A model generated the notes under the pieces. That model ran no database searches. It was not told the origin of the DNA and saw only the letters and a list, made by a program, of their open reading frames with translations. DNA of 64,000 nt from Abditibacteriaceae bacterium (GTDB lineage: Bacteria; Armatimonadota; Abditibacteriia; Abditibacteriales; Abditibacteriaceae). The stretch spans positions 151,118-215,117 of the forward strand of contig JAFAZH010000025.1 of assembly GCA_019239895.1 (NCBI GenBank), written 5' to 3'. The translations under genes were made by a program, and so were the position numbers. This document shows, piece after piece, positions 18,979 through 26,654 of this stretch (position 1 is the first letter of the stretch; the number at the start of each line of letters is the position of its first letter).

Positions 18979-20073
18979 TTAGACCGGGCTGCTTGCCATC
19001 AGAGACCGGCTGCTGCCTAACACTGCTTCAAGTTGCGCGGCGCGATGCTTATAGGTATGCTCCGCCAGGATACGGCGCAGAGCAGCCTCACCAATGGAGC
19101 GGGCGCGTTCCGGCGTCAGAGCACGCAGCGTTTCAACGACTTCCTGACCGTTGTGGGCGACTAAGATTTCGCGCTCCGGTTCCAGGAACACTTCAATGCC
19201 TTGCCAGTAGTCGGTGATGATACAGGCCCCGGCTCCAGCCGCCTCAAAGACCCGTGTTGCTGGAGAGAACCCATAGCGGGCCATGCTCTCACGGCTGATA
19301 TTCAACACAGCGCGAGGCGTGCAGTTAAAAGCGTTATGATCGCCGGTATAAATATGACCTGCATAATAAACGTTGGATGGCATTGACTTATGTTCCCAAC
19401 CATTACCGCCCAACAAGAACTGCTGTTGGGGAAATGCCGCCGCCGGTTCAAAAAAGAACTCTTCAACCCGCGCTTCACGATCCGGCAACCGATTGCCTAA
19501 GAAGGCCAGTTCGCTTTCATAACGAATTTGCGTGGCAACCGGGTGATGCGTGGAGGGGTCAAGTGCATTATAAATGGGAATACAGTAACGTGCGCCCAAC
19601 GCTTGATAGGCATTAATAACGGGATCACCGCCACCATAAGTCAATATTAAATCGTATCGGGGGATGAGTTCACGAAACGGGTCATTCGTGTCGTTTTCGA
19701 CACGATCTAAAGTCGCGGGAGCATCTACATCCCAGAAGGCCACCAAGGTGGCAGGCCCCTGCATCTCCAGGACGGCAGCTTCCAGAAGCTCATCAAAAAC
19801 TCCCACGCCACTGGCTTTGATCACTAAGTCAGCGCCACGCGCCGCTTCGAGAGCACGTTGCACGCCAGTGGTATCGGTTCCTGAATACACCACCACCTGC
19901 GCCCAGGGCGGATCGGGAATATCACGATGTTCCTGGCGCTCATAGGCGTCCGGCTCGTAGAAGGTGATGTGATGGCCCCGCTCATGCAGCGCCCGTACCA
20001 TGCCACGATAGTAAGTGGCGGCACCATTCCAGTAGGCGGAGACCAGGCTAGAGCCAAAAAATGCAATGTTCAT
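18979..20073 (-). CDS. CgeB/DUF3880-like glycosyltransferase, paralogue
   Basis: A 364-residue GT-B-type protein with the same plan as its downstream neighbour. The N-terminus MNIAFFGSSLVSAYWNGAATYYRGM is followed by a middle FWDVDAPATLDRVENDTNDPF and a C-terminal donor-binding RVFEAAGAGACIITDYWQGIEVFLEPE. It ends with an HTYKHRAAQLE tail. The two proteins share the DxDxPxTLxxxE motif at equivalent positions and the same spacing to the FEAA segment, so they arose by duplication. It lies 23 bp upstream of the next gene and 55 bp downstream of the previous one. The transferred sugar cannot be told from the sequence. Confidence 0.85.
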   Translation of the reverse strand: MNIAFFGSSLVSAYWNGAATYYRGMVRALHERGHHITFYEPDAYERQEHRDIPDPPWAQVVVYSGTDTTGVQRALEAARGADLVIKASGVGVFDELLEAAVLEMQGPATLVAFWDVDAPATLDRVENDTNDPFRELIPRYDLILTYGGGDPVINAYQALGARYCIPIYNALDPSTHHPVATQIRYESELAFLGNRLPDREARVEEFFFEPAAAFPQQQFLLGGNGWEHKSMPSNVYYAGHIYTGDHNAFNCTPRAVLNISRESMARYGFSPATRVFEAAGAGACIITDYWQGIEVFLEPEREILVAHNGQEVVETLRALTPERARSIGEAALRRILAEHTYKHRAAQLEAVLGSSRSLMASSPV

Positions 20074-20128
20074 ATGTTCGCTTTTGTGTTATTCGTCCAT
20101 TATAGCTTGCTCGTAAGATACGAGCAAG

Positions 20129-21223
20129 CTAATTTAAGTCGAGTAGCAAAATCTTCAAGAGTTCATCTACGCGATGTCCGCACGTATGTCGGTGAAGGAT
20201 AGTCTGGCGCCCATGCTCAGCTAACTCGTACGCTCTGCTGCTATCGGATAATAATGTGCTCAAATGTCGCTGCATTTCAGCGCCGTTCTTAGCCACCAAG
20301 AAGTCTTGCCCAGGGCTAAACAAATGCTCCACGTCATTCCAGGGAGCGGAGACGAGAGGAATACTACAGGCGAGAGCTTCAAAAGGACGGATAGTTGGAA
20401 TGCCTGGCAAAGCCGTGACATAAGGGCGACGCGGCACATGCACCGTGACTTTAAAAGAGGCAAAGACTTTAGGGGCTTCGTAGTTTGGTAGCCAGCCACC
20501 ATACTTAATGCCCGCATCGGCTAAAGCCTGACGTGCCTGTTTAGGGTAGCGCACACCATAAACACAGGCTTTCAAGCCGAGGGCTTTAACTGGCTTCAAC
20601 AGGAACTCATGGAGTTCGGCTGTCCGCTCGTCATCACCCCAGTTGCCAATCCACACCAGATCACCTTGGGTCTTCCTCCTGCTATGCAGAGGTTTGAAAA
20701 TGCGGGTATCGGCGGCCTCGTGCCATGTCCAGGCACGCTTGGCCCAACCGTTCTTCAGGTACAGGTCACGCACAATATTGCCGAAAGCCAGCACGCCATC
20801 GTAATACCTGAGATCGTAAGCGGCTATGCTCTTGGCGTCCGTCACGGCACGGTGGTGCGTATCATGGAACAGCAAGCGATAATGCTGGTGCCGCTTGCGG
20901 TGCTGCCCCACGCGCCGTACCAACTCGTGCTCGTTCCACTCATGAACGATCACTAAGTCAACTTCGTTTAAGGCTTCATCCAAGTCAAGGGAAGACAACT
21001 CATAGCGGATGCTGCGCAGTTGAGGATAGGCGGCATGAAACCCTGAGAGCACACCTTTACCCTGTTCTTCCAGTAAATTCTTAAGACTCCAGGCGTCCTG
21101 TGGTTCATAAATCTGTACTTCATGGCCCCGCGCGATTAGTTCTGTCGCCACGCCACGTAGGAAGTGTGCGTTACCGTGATTCCAGTCGGAGAGCAACGAG
21201 TGATAGAAGAGTGCAATACGCAT
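20129..21223 (-). CDS. CgeB-like glycosyltransferase, more divergent
   Basis: A 364-residue GT-B-type protein. The N-terminus RIALFYHSLLSDWNHGNAHFLRGVATEL has the HGNAHFLRG version of the loop seen in its two neighbours. The middle holds LLFHDTHHRAVT, and the C-terminal domain has TIRPFEALACSIPLVSAPW and a final HTCGHRVDELL. The FEAL segment carries the donor-binding Glu. It is part of the leftward operon, 27 bp after the GT4 gene. In related clusters such proteins act on the same glycan as the methyltransferase and epimerases; the acceptor is unknown. Confidence 0.85.
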   Translation of the reverse strand: MRIALFYHSLLSDWNHGNAHFLRGVATELIARGHEVQIYEPQDAWSLKNLLEEQGKGVLSGFHAAYPQLRSIRYELSSLDLDEALNEVDLVIVHEWNEHELVRRVGQHRKRHQHYRLLFHDTHHRAVTDAKSIAAYDLRYYDGVLAFGNIVRDLYLKNGWAKRAWTWHEAADTRIFKPLHSRRKTQGDLVWIGNWGDDERTAELHEFLLKPVKALGLKACVYGVRYPKQARQALADAGIKYGGWLPNYEAPKVFASFKVTVHVPRRPYVTALPGIPTIRPFEALACSIPLVSAPWNDVEHLFSPGQDFLVAKNGAEMQRHLSTLLSDSSRAYELAEHGRQTILHRHTCGHRVDELLKILLLDLN

Positions 21224-21250
21224 AGTAGCAAATCTAACAAGTGATAAGGA

Positions 21251-22363
21251 TTAAAAATAAAGCAGTTCTCCGACCCTGGGAGCGGTTGTTAAAGCGCGGT
21301 CAGGCAGCAGGTCTTGATAGACCCCAAAATAACTCTCAGCCATCCGCTTTAAGCTGAACTCTAATGCCCGTGCCCGCGCCTGTTGGCCCAGGGTTAGCCG
21401 ACGAGATTGATCTTGCATTAAGGTATTAAGCGTGGATGTTAAGGCCGCGTCATCATCTAATGGAACGAAGGTTGCCGCCTCACCCCACACCTCGCGCAAA
21501 CTGGGAATATCACTGAGGACTAAAGCGCAACCGGATAGAGCAGCTTCGAGTGCCGATAGTCCAAAAGGTTCGTAGCGGGCTGGGAGCACATAGATAGCAG
21601 CCCGCCCCAACCAGTCTTTCAGTTGGTGGCTATCCAGGTGTCCTAAAGCGTGGAGCTGCCCTGCTCGGAGGGAACCTCCCTCTGGATGTTGTGTGCTGCC
21701 CGCCACATAAACAGGCCACACCAATTCAGGTGCGATCCGTTCCAGCGCCGCGACATTCTTCGCTTCATCCCACAGCCGCCCGATGCACAGCGCAAACGGC
21801 TCTTTAGTTGTTGGCACAAACTGTTTAAAGTCTCGTCCGTTGTGGATGACACGAGATGGAGGCAAAGGCCCATAAAATTTATCCAGTTCAGCGAGCATGG
21901 CCTGGGTTGGGGTCACCACTAAATCCGCCACGCGCAAGCCACGTGTGACTTGCTGCCGATAATGATTCCAGGTAAGAGGAGCAGGTTCTCCCTGTACGGC
22001 CTGCCACCACGAAAGCACGCACGAATGCCCCACCACCAGCACCGGATGCCGCCAGGGAAGAGCGCCATGCACATAGCCATTTAAGTGGATAATATCGGGG
22101 TTAAGCTGCGCTTCAAGTTCCAGCAGCCACTCCCCCGCTTGTTGCACTTCACGCCAGGGGTCTTCCATCCACTCCAGTTTAAAGGCACTCTCAAAGAGTT
22201 CTATATTGGCTACTCTCTGCGCTTCGTGGCGGAGTTGCGGTGAGAGCGTTGACCCCATCGTCGCCAGTGCAACTGTGACATCATAAGGCTCTAAACCCCG
22301 CGCCAGTTCAAGGGCATAAGTCCACACCCCACCGATACTATCGGCTGTCATTAAAATCTTCAT
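21251..22363 (-). CDS. Glycosyltransferase family 4 protein
   Basis: A 370-residue GT4 enzyme. The N-terminal domain begins MKILMTADSIGGVWTYALELARGL with the glycine loop GGVWTY. The C-terminal domain has CIGRLWDEAKNV and the donor-binding EX7E motif in EPFGLSALEAALSG. It is cytosolic and would transfer a sugar from a nucleotide donor with retention of configuration. It is the first transferase in the operon order, after the zinc dehydrogenase and before three CgeB-like transferases. The start is the first ATG of the frame. Family assignment is firm, specificity unknown. Confidence 0.92.
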   Translation of the reverse strand: MKILMTADSIGGVWTYALELARGLEPYDVTVALATMGSTLSPQLRHEAQRVANIELFESAFKLEWMEDPWREVQQAGEWLLELEAQLNPDIIHLNGYVHGALPWRHPVLVVGHSCVLSWWQAVQGEPAPLTWNHYRQQVTRGLRVADLVVTPTQAMLAELDKFYGPLPPSRVIHNGRDFKQFVPTTKEPFALCIGRLWDEAKNVAALERIAPELVWPVYVAGSTQHPEGGSLRAGQLHALGHLDSHQLKDWLGRAAIYVLPARYEPFGLSALEAALSGCALVLSDIPSLREVWGEAATFVPLDDDAALTSTLNTLMQDQSRRLTLGQQARARALEFSLKRMAESYFGVYQDLLPDRALTTAPRVGELLYF

Positions 22364-22430
22364 TGAAACATCAGTAAGTGGTGGGTGATGAATTATCAGC
22401 CATCGAATTCTTCAAGCGCCCATCCTAAAT

Positions 22431-23438
22431 TTAAAATCGTATCAGTGCTTTTAAGAAACCATCGGGACGGTCACGGGTGGCATTGAGTGCAGTGGCTAAT
22501 TGGTCGAGGGGATACCAATGGGTATAGAGCGAGTCAGGATCAAGGGTGCCTGCGGCTACATTAGCGGCGGCAGCGCCTATGCCATCGAGATAAACTTGCT
22601 GCTCCCGTTCATGGGCGTTAATCACATCCAGGCCCCGCCAATTCCATAATTGCATATTGACCTGGCGAGGGCCATCCTGATGATAACCAGCAACCACCAA
22701 ACGGCCCCTTTCGCGGGTTAATTCAGCCGCCAAATCCAGGGGCCATTGTTGACCAACAGCCTCGACCACAACATCACAAAACCCACCATTGGTCAGTTCT
22801 TTGACCCGTTCGATGATTTGCCAGTGATCTTCTAAAGGAATGGTTTCCGCTGCGCCCTGATTGCGCGCCACTGCCAAGGCAAAAGGACGGCGAGAAATGG
22901 CGATGACTTTGGCTCCGGCATTACTGGCAAGGCGCGTTAGCAAAGCCCCTAAAAAGCCAATGCCAATAATTGCCACCGTCTGTCCCGCGTGAATTTCGCT
23001 GCGCTTAAAGATATTCATGGCACAGCCGAGCGGCTCACCAGGAAAGGCTTTACCTTCTAAAGCAGCGGGCAGGCGCACGACGGCATCAATGGGTGCCACA
23101 TCATACTCGGCATAAGCATGGTTCGACAGCATAGCCACCCGATCCAGGACTTTAAACCCCTCGACTTCGGTGCCGACCGCATCTATAACACCCCACCCCT
23201 CATGCCCTAAGAGACCTGGCTCAAACGGATAAGTAAACCAGGGTTTACCGGCCCAGGGCGACAGGTTGGAGGCGCAGACACCACAACCTTCCAGGCGCAC
23301 CCGCACTTCGCTTGGGCCGGGCTGGGGAATGGCAACAGTTTCAATCTCAATGTGATGAGGCTCAACCACAACCGCCGCAGCCATCTTTTGACCTGCCGAT
23401 TGGGGTGTACCAAGAGCGGAAGCGTGAGACAGCGTCAT
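22431..23438 (-). CDS. Zinc-binding alcohol dehydrogenase family protein (MDR)
   Basis: A 335-residue medium-chain dehydrogenase. Catalytic zinc ligands are visible in GCGVCASN (~52-59) and LLGHEGWG. The NAD-binding motif is AIIGIGFLGALL. The four-cysteine structural zinc lobe of classical alcohol dehydrogenases is absent, as in several sugar-dehydrogenase branches. The gene overlaps the 3' end of the upstream epimerase by 4 nt (ATGA), so the two are translationally coupled. In this operon it probably oxidises or reduces a sugar or sugar nucleotide, for instance a keto intermediate made by the epimerases (inference). Confidence 0.88.
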   Translation of the reverse strand: MTLSHASALGTPQSAGQKMAAAVVVEPHHIEIETVAIPQPGPSEVRVRLEGCGVCASNLSPWAGKPWFTYPFEPGLLGHEGWGVIDAVGTEVEGFKVLDRVAMLSNHAYAEYDVAPIDAVVRLPAALEGKAFPGEPLGCAMNIFKRSEIHAGQTVAIIGIGFLGALLTRLASNAGAKVIAISRRPFALAVARNQGAAETIPLEDHWQIIERVKELTNGGFCDVVVEAVGQQWPLDLAAELTRERGRLVVAGYHQDGPRQVNMQLWNWRGLDVINAHEREQQVYLDGIGAAAANVAAGTLDPDSLYTHWYPLDQLATALNATRDRPDGFLKALIRF

Positions 23439-24613
23439 GCCGCCACAACCTCCCGTTGCCGCCGCGCTGTGGAGCGTTCCCCACTATGATTTTCGTATTC
23501 AGCCTGTGCCGTTAACCATTCAAAAAGTGCTGCAACTCCCTGCTCGACACCAACGCGTGGTGCCCATCCCGTAGCCGCTTGAAACTTACGAGTATCAGAA
23601 ACATAATAGCGCTGATCCCCCGTGCGCCAGGAGCCGAATTCGAGTTCCGGTTTATGGCCAGTCAATGCACTGATAAAGTCAATCAGTTCCACCAGACTCA
23701 TCACATTAGAGGGACCGCCCCCGATATTAAAAGCTTGGCCGGAAAGCATCTCTATGTCTTGTTGCGCTAAACGCAAGGCATCTACTAAATCCTCCACAAA
23801 AAGCACGTCACGCACCTGTTTACCATCACCATAAAGCGTAATCGGCTCGCCGCGCAGGGCTTTGATGAGGAAGTGCGCTACCCAGCCTTGATCTTCTGTC
23901 CCAAATTGATGCGGCCCATAAATACAACTCATGCGAAATACGACAGTTTTCAATCCGAAGGTACGCGCATAGTCAAAGACATACTGATCTGCGGTGCCTT
24001 TTGAGCAGCCATAGGGACTGTGAAAATCTAAGGGCCGCGCCTCGCTGATGCCATGCAATCGGGTAACGGCTTGCTCTGGCTCATAACGGCTGCCATTTAA
24101 TCGCAGCTTAATATCACTCAGCCCGCCATAAACTTTGTTGGTCGAGGTGAATACGAGAGGCGGTGGCTCATCCAGCGAGCGCAGGGCTTCTAATACATTG
24201 AGAGTGCCGCGCGCATTGACTTTAAAGTCATGGATGGGGAGGACTAGGCTGCTAGTCACGGCTACCTGCGCTGCAAAATGGAAGACTTGCCGTGCGTCCT
24301 GCACGGCCCTTTGCAGGGCTGCTGCATCAAGCACATCGCCCACCTGAATCTCAATGAGTTCACCGTGCGTCTCGTGCAACCACTGCGCATTCCTTTTAAC
24401 TCCTGGACGTGAGAGATTATCGAAGAGGCGAACCCGCTGACCGGATGATGCCAGGCGGTGCGCTAAATTTGTTCCGACAAAGCCCGCTCCACCGGTGATG
24501 AGAACCACTCCAGAGGATTGACTAGGCGCAGCCAATTGAGCCTGACTCTCGACTCGCCTACTGTGTTCACTACCGTTGACCACCTCCGCAGGCGTAAAAG
24601 AACCGTTTAACAT
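23435..24613 (-). CDS. NAD-dependent epimerase/dehydratase (extended SDR)
   Basis: An extended short-chain dehydrogenase. The NAD-binding motif VLITGGAGFVGTNLAHRL is followed by LRALFDNLSRPGVKRNA-type sequence. The catalytic YGCSK (Tyr-x3-Lys) comes next, preceded by FTSTNKVYGG. The C-terminal part carries GDGKQVRDVLFVEDLVDA and ends in a basic tail. The ATG at 24613 has GGAG 6 nt upstream and is preferred over a TTG four codons earlier. The family includes CDP-paratose/tyvelose 2-epimerase-like and UDP-glucose 4-epimerase-like enzymes; the STNKVYG motif is closest to the former. It overlaps the dehydrogenase by 4 nt. Confidence 0.88.
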   Translation of the reverse strand: MLNGSFTPAEVVNGSEHSRRVESQAQLAAPSQSSGVVLITGGAGFVGTNLAHRLASSGQRVRLFDNLSRPGVKRNAQWLHETHGELIEIQVGDVLDAAALQRAVQDARQVFHFAAQVAVTSSLVLPIHDFKVNARGTLNVLEALRSLDEPPPLVFTSTNKVYGGLSDIKLRLNGSRYEPEQAVTRLHGISEARPLDFHSPYGCSKGTADQYVFDYARTFGLKTVVFRMSCIYGPHQFGTEDQGWVAHFLIKALRGEPITLYGDGKQVRDVLFVEDLVDALRLAQQDIEMLSGQAFNIGGGPSNVMSLVELIDFISALTGHKPELEFGSWRTGDQRYYVSDTRKFQAATGWAPRVGVEQGVAALFEWLTAQAEYENHSGERSTARRQREVVAA

Positions 24614-24709
24614 TGTATGCTCCAAGTCAGATAATTTAATTCAAGGCACACGGCACCATCTGGCTGGTTGAGGCATGAGAGGACATCGCTCAACAGGGTT
24701 GCCTCACCT

Positions 24710-25828
24710 TCATACGGTGAGTCCATGCGCCGCCAGCTCAGCCCTGGCTTCCGTGACACGATCAATTGCCACTTGCCCATCCAGCCAGTCGGCCAGTTCG
24801 CATAAGCCTGCTTCAAGGGTTACGCGTGGTGTATATCCCAGCACCTCACGGGCATAACTAATGTCGGCATAACAGTGGCGAATGTCCCCGATCCGGTATT
24901 TGCCAGTAATTTCAGGGCTAATATGCTCTTTGCCCAGTACAGTGGCCATGCGCTCAGCGATCTCGCGTATGGTATAGGGTTGGCCACTACCAACGTTGAA
25001 CACCTGGTCTTGCGCGGAGGGCACTTCTAGAGCCAAGCGGCACGCCTGGGCCACGTCATGGACGCTGACGAAATCTCGCTTCTGATAACCGTCTTCATTG
25101 ATTAGGGGCGGGTTATTATTGAGAAAGCGCGAAGCAAAAATCGCCAAGACACCCGTATAAGGATTAGAAAGTGCCTGCCGTGTGCCGTAGATATTGAAGA
25201 AGCGGAGAGCAACTGTTGGAATGTTGTAAGCCCGACCGATTAAAAGGCAAAGCCGCTCCTGGTCATATTTAGACAAGGCATAAACCGAAGCCAGAGACGG
25301 AGTCTTGGTTTCCGGGGTTGGCATGGGGGTAAGCACTTCTCCATTAGCGCCACGCACTTCCCAGTCATGCGCTTTGAGTTGGGCCAGGCTCCGCTCCGTT
25401 CCCGGCACACAGGAGTCATCTGCGGCGCGGTACATGCCTTCGCCATAAATACTCATGCTGGAAGCTACGATAAGTCGCTCAACGGGCTGTGCGATGAGAG
25501 CTTCCAAGAGAACTGCCGTACCCAGGTTATTGACATCTGTATAACGCGCTACCTCATACATGCTTTGGCCGACCCCAACCATCGCGGCCAGATGAAAGAC
25601 CGCATCCACCCCTTGCAGGGCATAGCGCACGGCGGCTTCATCCCGCACATCGCCAACGATTAATTCGACTTCGTCACTCAGATAAGCTGGTCTTTGGCCT
25701 TCCAGCCCATGCACTTGCGCTGCCAGGTGATCTAAGACCCGAACTCGATAACCGTGTTCCAGCAACTCATCCGCCAGGTGTGACCCTAAAAAACCTGCAC
25801 CGCCAGTGATGAGTACATGTCTACTCAT
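24710..25828 (-). CDS. NAD-dependent epimerase/dehydratase, first gene of the operon
   Basis: A 372-residue extended SDR with the motif VLITGGAGFLGSHLADELLEHG (starting at residue 5), the catalytic YALSK preceded by ASSMSIYG, and the domain DGYQKRDFVSVHDVAQA. It resembles UDP-glucose 4-epimerase/UDP-glucuronate decarboxylase-type enzymes. It is separated by 97 bp from the second epimerase and has no upstream gene on the strand within 70 bp other than a degenerate transposase gene. The operon promoter therefore probably lies in 25829-25899 or beyond. It would supply a modified nucleotide sugar for the four transferases that follow. Confidence 0.88.
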   Translation of the reverse strand: MSRHVLITGGAGFLGSHLADELLEHGYRVRVLDHLAAQVHGLEGQRPAYLSDEVELIVGDVRDEAAVRYALQGVDAVFHLAAMVGVGQSMYEVARYTDVNNLGTAVLLEALIAQPVERLIVASSMSIYGEGMYRAADDSCVPGTERSLAQLKAHDWEVRGANGEVLTPMPTPETKTPSLASVYALSKYDQERLCLLIGRAYNIPTVALRFFNIYGTRQALSNPYTGVLAIFASRFLNNNPPLINEDGYQKRDFVSVHDVAQACRLALEVPSAQDQVFNVGSGQPYTIREIAERMATVLGKEHISPEITGKYRIGDIRHCYADISYAREVLGYTPRVTLEAGLCELADWLDGQVAIDRVTEARAELAAHGLTV

Positions 25829-25899
25829 AGGTTCTGCCTTATCCCTTCATCGCAAAGTTGTTTTTGATTAGGCGCTACAGCTCAGCATTCCAATAAACA

Positions 25900-26412
25900 C
25901 TACAGGGGATGCGCACGCAGCAACTTTAACAACTCAGCATTCAAATCCTCGTGCCGCATATTGTAGCGCCACTCGCACTCTTTTAGATGCAAATACAACG
26001 TGTGCCCCGAAACGCCGTAAAACTTTTGCAAACGCTTGCGGGCGAAGTGGCGAAAATCTTCCATTTCCGCAGGGGAAGCTAAACCCGGAGTTGACTTCAT
26101 TAAACGCTGGGTCGCCCGCAACTCACCCTTACCCTTAGCGTGGTTCGCCTCACTTGCTCCACGTCGCAAGTAATCCTCCATCACCAACTGCAATTCACTC
26201 GCAGGTAATGAAGAAGAGCGATCACACTCCTCCGCCAGTCTCTGCCGTATTTTGAGGAAGATCGTGTTAGCCGTTTTTCGCGTTAGGTTAGTTAACTGGG
26301 CTACATCCGCCGCCGAGAGGTCTAACGTAAAGTAATGCACTAATTGACGAAACTTTCTTTCAGAGATGTGTGCATGGCGATAATACTTATTTTTAGGCTC
26401 CATACAAGCCAT
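25900..26412 (-). CDS. IS1595-type transposase derivative lacking the catalytic core
   Basis: A 170-residue intact frame. The N-terminal ~65 residues (YYRHAHISERKFRQLVHYF, then AQLTNLTRKTANTIFLKIRQR) match the helix-turn-helix region of IS1595-family transposases. The C-terminal ~50 residues (FARKRLQKFYGVSGHTLYLHLKE, then ECEWRYNMRHEDL) match the family's end region. The central DDE nuclease domain, which should begin with a VDESYFG-type motif, is missing. A short degenerate stretch (ELQLVMEDYL, then KGKGELRATQRLMKSTPG) replaces ~100 residues. It cannot catalyse transposition. The ORF has stayed open, so it is either a recent deletion derivative or a kept DNA-binding protein. Terminal inverted repeats could not be assigned. 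Confidence 0.7.
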   Translation of the reverse strand: MACMEPKNKYYRHAHISERKFRQLVHYFTLDLSAADVAQLTNLTRKTANTIFLKIRQRLAEECDRSSSLPASELQLVMEDYLRRGASEANHAKGKGELRATQRLMKSTPGLASPAEMEDFRHFARKRLQKFYGVSGHTLYLHLKECEWRYNMRHEDLNAELLKLLRAHPL

Positions 26413-26654
26413 TCACGCTAACGGCATTCCGCCTTAAATACTCTAGAATGCAAACTGTAAACTACTCTAGATGAACTTAATTATGGAAATAAGCTAATGT
26501 ACGGTAACGCACAAAGTCCGGTGATTTTTAACAGCCAAGGCAGGGGAAGTATTAAAATCTTCAGTTTAGATTCGTGCCAAACCGATCCGCTTAATGGGAG
26601 GGAATTTTTTCTTGACGGGGATAACAGAAAGTTTTGTCGTCTAAAGTCGCCTAC

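Noticed and set aside
25862..25990. GGCGCTACA and TGTAGCGCC as possible IS1595 ends
   Set aside because: The second copy lies inside the coding sequence of the C-terminal transposase part and the spacing is too short; likely chance.
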